Source of the DNA: CAZKHG01 sp964552655
Lineage (GTDB): Bacteria; Bacteroidota; Bacteroidia; Bacteroidales; Tenuifilaceae
DNA: 64,000 nt
Assembly (NCBI GenBank): GCA_964552655.1
Contig: CAZKHG010000001.1
Coordinates: 1-64,000, forward strand
Direction: 5' to 3'
Shown piece after piece: positions 61,430-64,000 of this stretch. Under the pieces are notes generated by a model, which had not been told where the DNA came from, made no database searches, and saw only the letters and a list, made by a program, of their open reading frames with translations. The translations under genes were made by a program, and so were the position numbers. The number at the start of each line of letters is the position of its first letter. The first letter of the stretch is position 1.

Positions 61430-63433
61430 ATGAAAAAGATAATCCTGAAAATGTTGTTTTCTGCAACTCTTTTCATTTTCACAACCACCCTGATGGCTCA
61501 GGTAGAGGATCCCGTAGCGTGGAGCTACAAAACCATTAAAATGGAAGGTAATCGATATGAATTGGTATTTACAGCCTCTATTGAAAAAGGTTGGCATTTA
61601 TATTCAACAGTGTTACCAGAGGGTGGGCCAATTGCCACAACCTTCACCTTTAAACCTTCCCCTGATTATAAAACAGAGGGGAAAATTGTTGAAAAAACCA
61701 AAGCCATAAAAGAACATGACGAAATATTTAACCTGGACCTGTCGTTCTTTGCCGATGAGGCAACGTTCAGCCAGGTGGTTGAGTTTACGGGAAAGGATAA
61801 AACCGTTATTCAAGGGGGAATTGAGTATCAGGCCTGCTATGCCGATAAATGCATCTATCTCGAAAAAGATTTTTCGTTCACCATTGGCGGTGAAAAGTCG
61901 GAACAGTTAGCATCCGTTAGTACAAATCAGCCAAAGGAACAAAAACCTGCTGAAGCAAAAAATGGTAAATCGCTGTGGGTATTCTTTTTTATCGCTTTTG
62001 CAGCAGGATTGGCCGGTTTGCTAACGCCATGTGTATTCCCAATGATCCCAATGACTGTATCATTCTTTATGGGCAAACAGAGCAACAGGTTAAATGCAAC
62101 GCTGAATGCTATGGTTTTTGGGCTATCCATTATTGTAATTTACACATCACTCGGATTCGCAGTTTCACTTTTCAACCTGGGCCCGGATTTTGCAACAACC
62201 CTGACTTCGCACTGGATAACAAATACCATCTTCTTTGTGCTTTTCATTGCATTTGCCTCATCCTTCTTTGGGCTATTTGAGATTGTGCTTCCCGGCAGCC
62301 TGGCAAATAAAACCGATAGCAAAGCCGATAAAGGGGGCTTTGTGGGTTCTTTCTTTTTGGCTTTAACAACCGTAATTGTAAGCCTTTCGTGTGTTGGCCC
62401 GATTGTAGGCGCTATACTTGTTGAGGCGGCCTCCGGCCTTGGTGCAAAGCCGATTATTGGCATGCTTGGCTTTTCTTTGGCATTTTCAATCCCCTTTACC
62501 CTATTTGCCATATTCCCTTCCTGGTTAAACTCATTGCCAAAATCTGGGGGATGGATGAATTCCATTAAAGTAGTGCTTGGTTTTATTGTACTGGCATTCT
62601 CTCTTAAATTCCTGATGACAATTGATCAATCGTATGGGTTAAATTTACTTAGCCGTGATATCTATATTGCCATTTGGATTGTAATTTTCACTTTACTGGG
62701 AATGTACCTTTTAGGTAAAATCAAATTTAAACTCGATTCTGAGGTTAAGCATGTTGGAGTGCTAAGGCTGTTCCTTGCCATGGCAAGCTTCACCTTTGTG
62801 GTTTACCTGATACCAGGGTTGTTTGGAGCTCCGTTGAAATCAATTTCAGGCCTGTTGCCACCGCAATCCAGCCAGCAGTTTAGCATCAGCCAACCGGTTG
62901 TTTATAATAACTCAAATGCTAATATAAGTGATAAAACTTCACTTTGCGAAGAACCTAAATATGCCGATTTTCTGCATTTACCCCATGGGTTAAAAGGTTA
63001 TTTTGATTACGACCAGGCGTTGAGATGCTCCCGTGAGCAGGGCAAGCCTCTTTTTATTGATTTTGTTGGTCACACATGCGCCAACTGCAAGGATATGGAA
63101 GCTAAAGTTTGGAGTGATCCCCGGGTACTGGAAAGGTTAAGAAACAACTTTGTAATTGTTGCTCTTTATGTTGACGACCGGACTGAACTTCCCCAGGCAG
63201 AATGGGTAACCTCAAAAGTTGATGGCAAGGTAAAAAAGACCATTGGTAAACGCAACGCCGATTTCCAGATTAGCCGTTTCAATATCAACGGGCAGCCTTA
63301 CTATGTTTTAACCGATGGGAACGAGCAAACTCTCGCTGAACCAAGAGGTTACAATACCGATATTGATGCTTTTATCCAATTCCTCGATAGAGGAGTTGAG
63401 GAGTTTAACAAAAGGAAGAATCAGAATGAATAA
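61430..63433 (+). CDS. dsbD: Thiol:disulfide interchange protein DsbD
   Basis: 667 residues. Signal peptide (1-23); N-terminal DsbD-alpha immunoglobulin-like domain with CYADKC (about 140-146); an eight-helix membrane domain with C201 in LLTPCVFPMIP and C321 in VSLSCVGPI; and a C-terminal thioredoxin domain with C550-x-x-C553 (TCANCKDME). Carries electrons from cytoplasmic thioredoxin to the periplasm, supplying disulfide isomerases and c-type cytochrome maturation, which would suit the nearby haem proteins. Overlaps the SRPBCC gene by 8 nt. Confidence 0.94.
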   Translation: MKKIILKMLFSATLFIFTTTLMAQVEDPVAWSYKTIKMEGNRYELVFTASIEKGWHLYSTVLPEGGPIATTFTFKPSPDYKTEGKIVEKTKAIKEHDEIFNLDLSFFADEATFSQVVEFTGKDKTVIQGGIEYQACYADKCIYLEKDFSFTIGGEKSEQLASVSTNQPKEQKPAEAKNGKSLWVFFFIAFAAGLAGLLTPCVFPMIPMTVSFFMGKQSNRLNATLNAMVFGLSIIVIYTSLGFAVSLFNLGPDFATTLTSHWITNTIFFVLFIAFASSFFGLFEIVLPGSLANKTDSKADKGGFVGSFFLALTTVIVSLSCVGPIVGAILVEAASGLGAKPIIGMLGFSLAFSIPFTLFAIFPSWLNSLPKSGGWMNSIKVVLGFIVLAFSLKFLMTIDQSYGLNLLSRDIYIAIWIVIFTLLGMYLLGKIKFKLDSEVKHVGVLRLFLAMASFTFVVYLIPGLFGAPLKSISGLLPPQSSQQFSISQPVVYNNSNANISDKTSLCEEPKYADFLHLPHGLKGYFDYDQALRCSREQGKPLFIDFVGHTCANCKDMEAKVWSDPRVLERLRNNFVIVALYVDDRTELPQAEWVTSKVDGKVKKTIGKRNADFQISRFNINGQPYYVLTDGNEQTLAEPRGYNTDIDAFIQFLDRGVEEFNKRKNQNE

Positions 63434-63836
63434 AATTACCATAAAGGCAACTGTTAAAGCTGACAAACAAAAAACCTGGGATTACTACACCCAGCCAAAT
63501 CACATTACAAAGTGGAATTTTGCAACAGACGATTGGCATTGCCCAAAAGCTTCCAATGATTTAAGAATTGGCGGAAAATTTTCTGCAAGAATGGAAGCCA
63601 AAGACGGTAGCTTTGGTTTTGATTTTGAAGCAATTTACAACGAAATTGTTGTTGGGGAGAAGTTTACTTACACATTGCCCGATAGCAGAGTGGTAACCGT
63701 TAATTTTAACGATATTAGCAACAGCACAGAAGTAATAGTTGCCTTTGATCCTGAATCAGAAAACCAAGTAGAATTGCAACATGACGGTTGGTTAGCCATT
63801 CTGAATAACTTCAAAAAATATACTGAGCTAAATTAA
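63426..63836 (+). CDS. SRPBCC (AHSA1-like) domain protein
   Basis: 136 residues starting at ATG 63426; a longer frame from 63315 is only an extension inside dsbD. The AHSA1/START-type fold is seen in ITIKATVKADKQKTWDYYT, WNFATDDWHCPKASNDLRIG, FDFEAIYNEIVVGEKFTYTL and the terminal helix HDGWLAILNNFKKY. Typical small hydrophobic-ligand-binding or toxin-like cytoplasmic protein, function unknown. Translationally coupled to dsbD through an 8-nt overlap. Confidence 0.88.
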   Translation: MNKITIKATVKADKQKTWDYYTQPNHITKWNFATDDWHCPKASNDLRIGGKFSARMEAKDGSFGFDFEAIYNEIVVGEKFTYTLPDSRVVTVNFNDISNSTEVIVAFDPESENQVELQHDGWLAILNNFKKYTELN

Positions 63837-63854
63837 TCACATAACAAATAAGTT

Positions 63855-64000
63855 ATGGAGAACACTAGTAGCTCCGATGAGCGAATTGCAAAAATGCCTT
63901 TTGCATCGGTATATCCTCTCTACCTGGCAAAAGTGGTAAAGAAAGGCCGAACAGAAGATGAATTGCATCAGGTAATAGAGTGGTTAACCGGGTATGACGA
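63855..64000 (+). CDS. DUF2200 protein, cut by the window end
   Basis: Starts at ATG 63855 and runs past the window (48 residues visible). The visible part ERIAKMPFASVYPLYLAKV, KKGRTEDELHQVIEWLTGYD matches DUF2200 closely. Small cytoplasmic protein of unknown function. 18 nt after the SRPBCC gene and probably co-transcribed. Confidence 0.85.
   Translation, partial: MENTSSSDERIAKMPFASVYPLYLAKVVKKGRTEDELHQVIEWLTGYD

Noticed and set aside
1..64000. tRNA, rRNA, CRISPR, insertion sequence or prophage
   Set aside because: No cloverleaf-like segment, spaced repeats, transposase or phage gene was noticed; a tRNA search program would be needed to exclude tRNAs fully.

Overview
The window looks like a moderately AT-rich chromosomal segment of a free-living Bacteroidota (Bacteroidetes), probably Bacteroidales/Marinilabiliales-like rather than a gut Bacteroides. 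Support: a GldA/F/G-type ABC operon and GldD lipoprotein, a secreted M14 peptidase with a type IX secretion (T9SS) C-terminal domain, a bacterial PcrB/GGGP synthase, a PlsC-GNAT fusion of the aminolipid synthase type, TAnnTTTG promoter boxes and almost no Shine-Dalgarno sequences. I see no tRNA, rRNA, CRISPR array, insertion sequence or prophage. No intergenic gap exceeds 300 bp; the largest are 13728-13989, 54630-54874, 50193-50433 and 7248-7448, all apparent promoter regions.

Layout. 1-7.2 kb: flavin reductase, the rplY-pth-S4 translation operon, prs, engB, a lipoprotein M19 dipeptidase and a two-domain acyltransferase. 7.4-13.7 kb: a secreted protein of unknown function, EttA, small membrane proteins, a GNAT, a bile-acid-symporter-family carrier and a secreted EEP hydrolase. 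13.9-19.4 kb: a MIO-type ammonia-lyase with an unusual Ala-Cys-Gly triad, then an atypical NRAMP-like transporter with 5-oxoprolinase PxpABC. 19.4-25.1 kb: a PafA-like alkaline phosphatase homologue that has lost most catalytic residues, the T9SS M14 peptidase, and MutY. 25.2-28.4 kb: HU-like protein, an overlooked 30-residue basic (COX24/mS38-like) protein, RNase G and YchF. 28.5-33 kb: hisS-hutH (4-nt overlap)-PAP2 operon and a small barrel. 33.2-37.9 kb: S9 peptidase, DUF3887 protein and a lipoprotein beta-helix of three ~184-residue repeats.

38-45 kb is a signal-transduction island: two NarL-type kinase/regulator pairs facing each other around an orphan three-TM chemoreceptor and a CheY-like protein. 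45.2-50.2 kb is the Gld-type ABC operon. 50.4-52.9 kb holds pcrB, a Sfp-type phosphopantetheinyl transferase, gldD and ssb. 53-57.5 kb has a second M14 peptidase, a pentaheme cytochrome and a one-heme outer-membrane barrel, a possible electron conduit. 57.7-64 kb has a small lipoprotein, a large AsmA-like protein, DsbD, an SRPBCC protein and the start of a DUF2200 gene cut by the window edge.

The best candidates for something undescribed are the Cys-type MIO lyase with a palindrome in its leader, the NRAMP-like carrier lacking metal-binding residues and tied to PxpABC, the catalytically stripped PafA homologue, the coupled hisS-hutH pair, and the pentaheme/one-heme-barrel pair. These are readings of sequence by eye; no database search was run.
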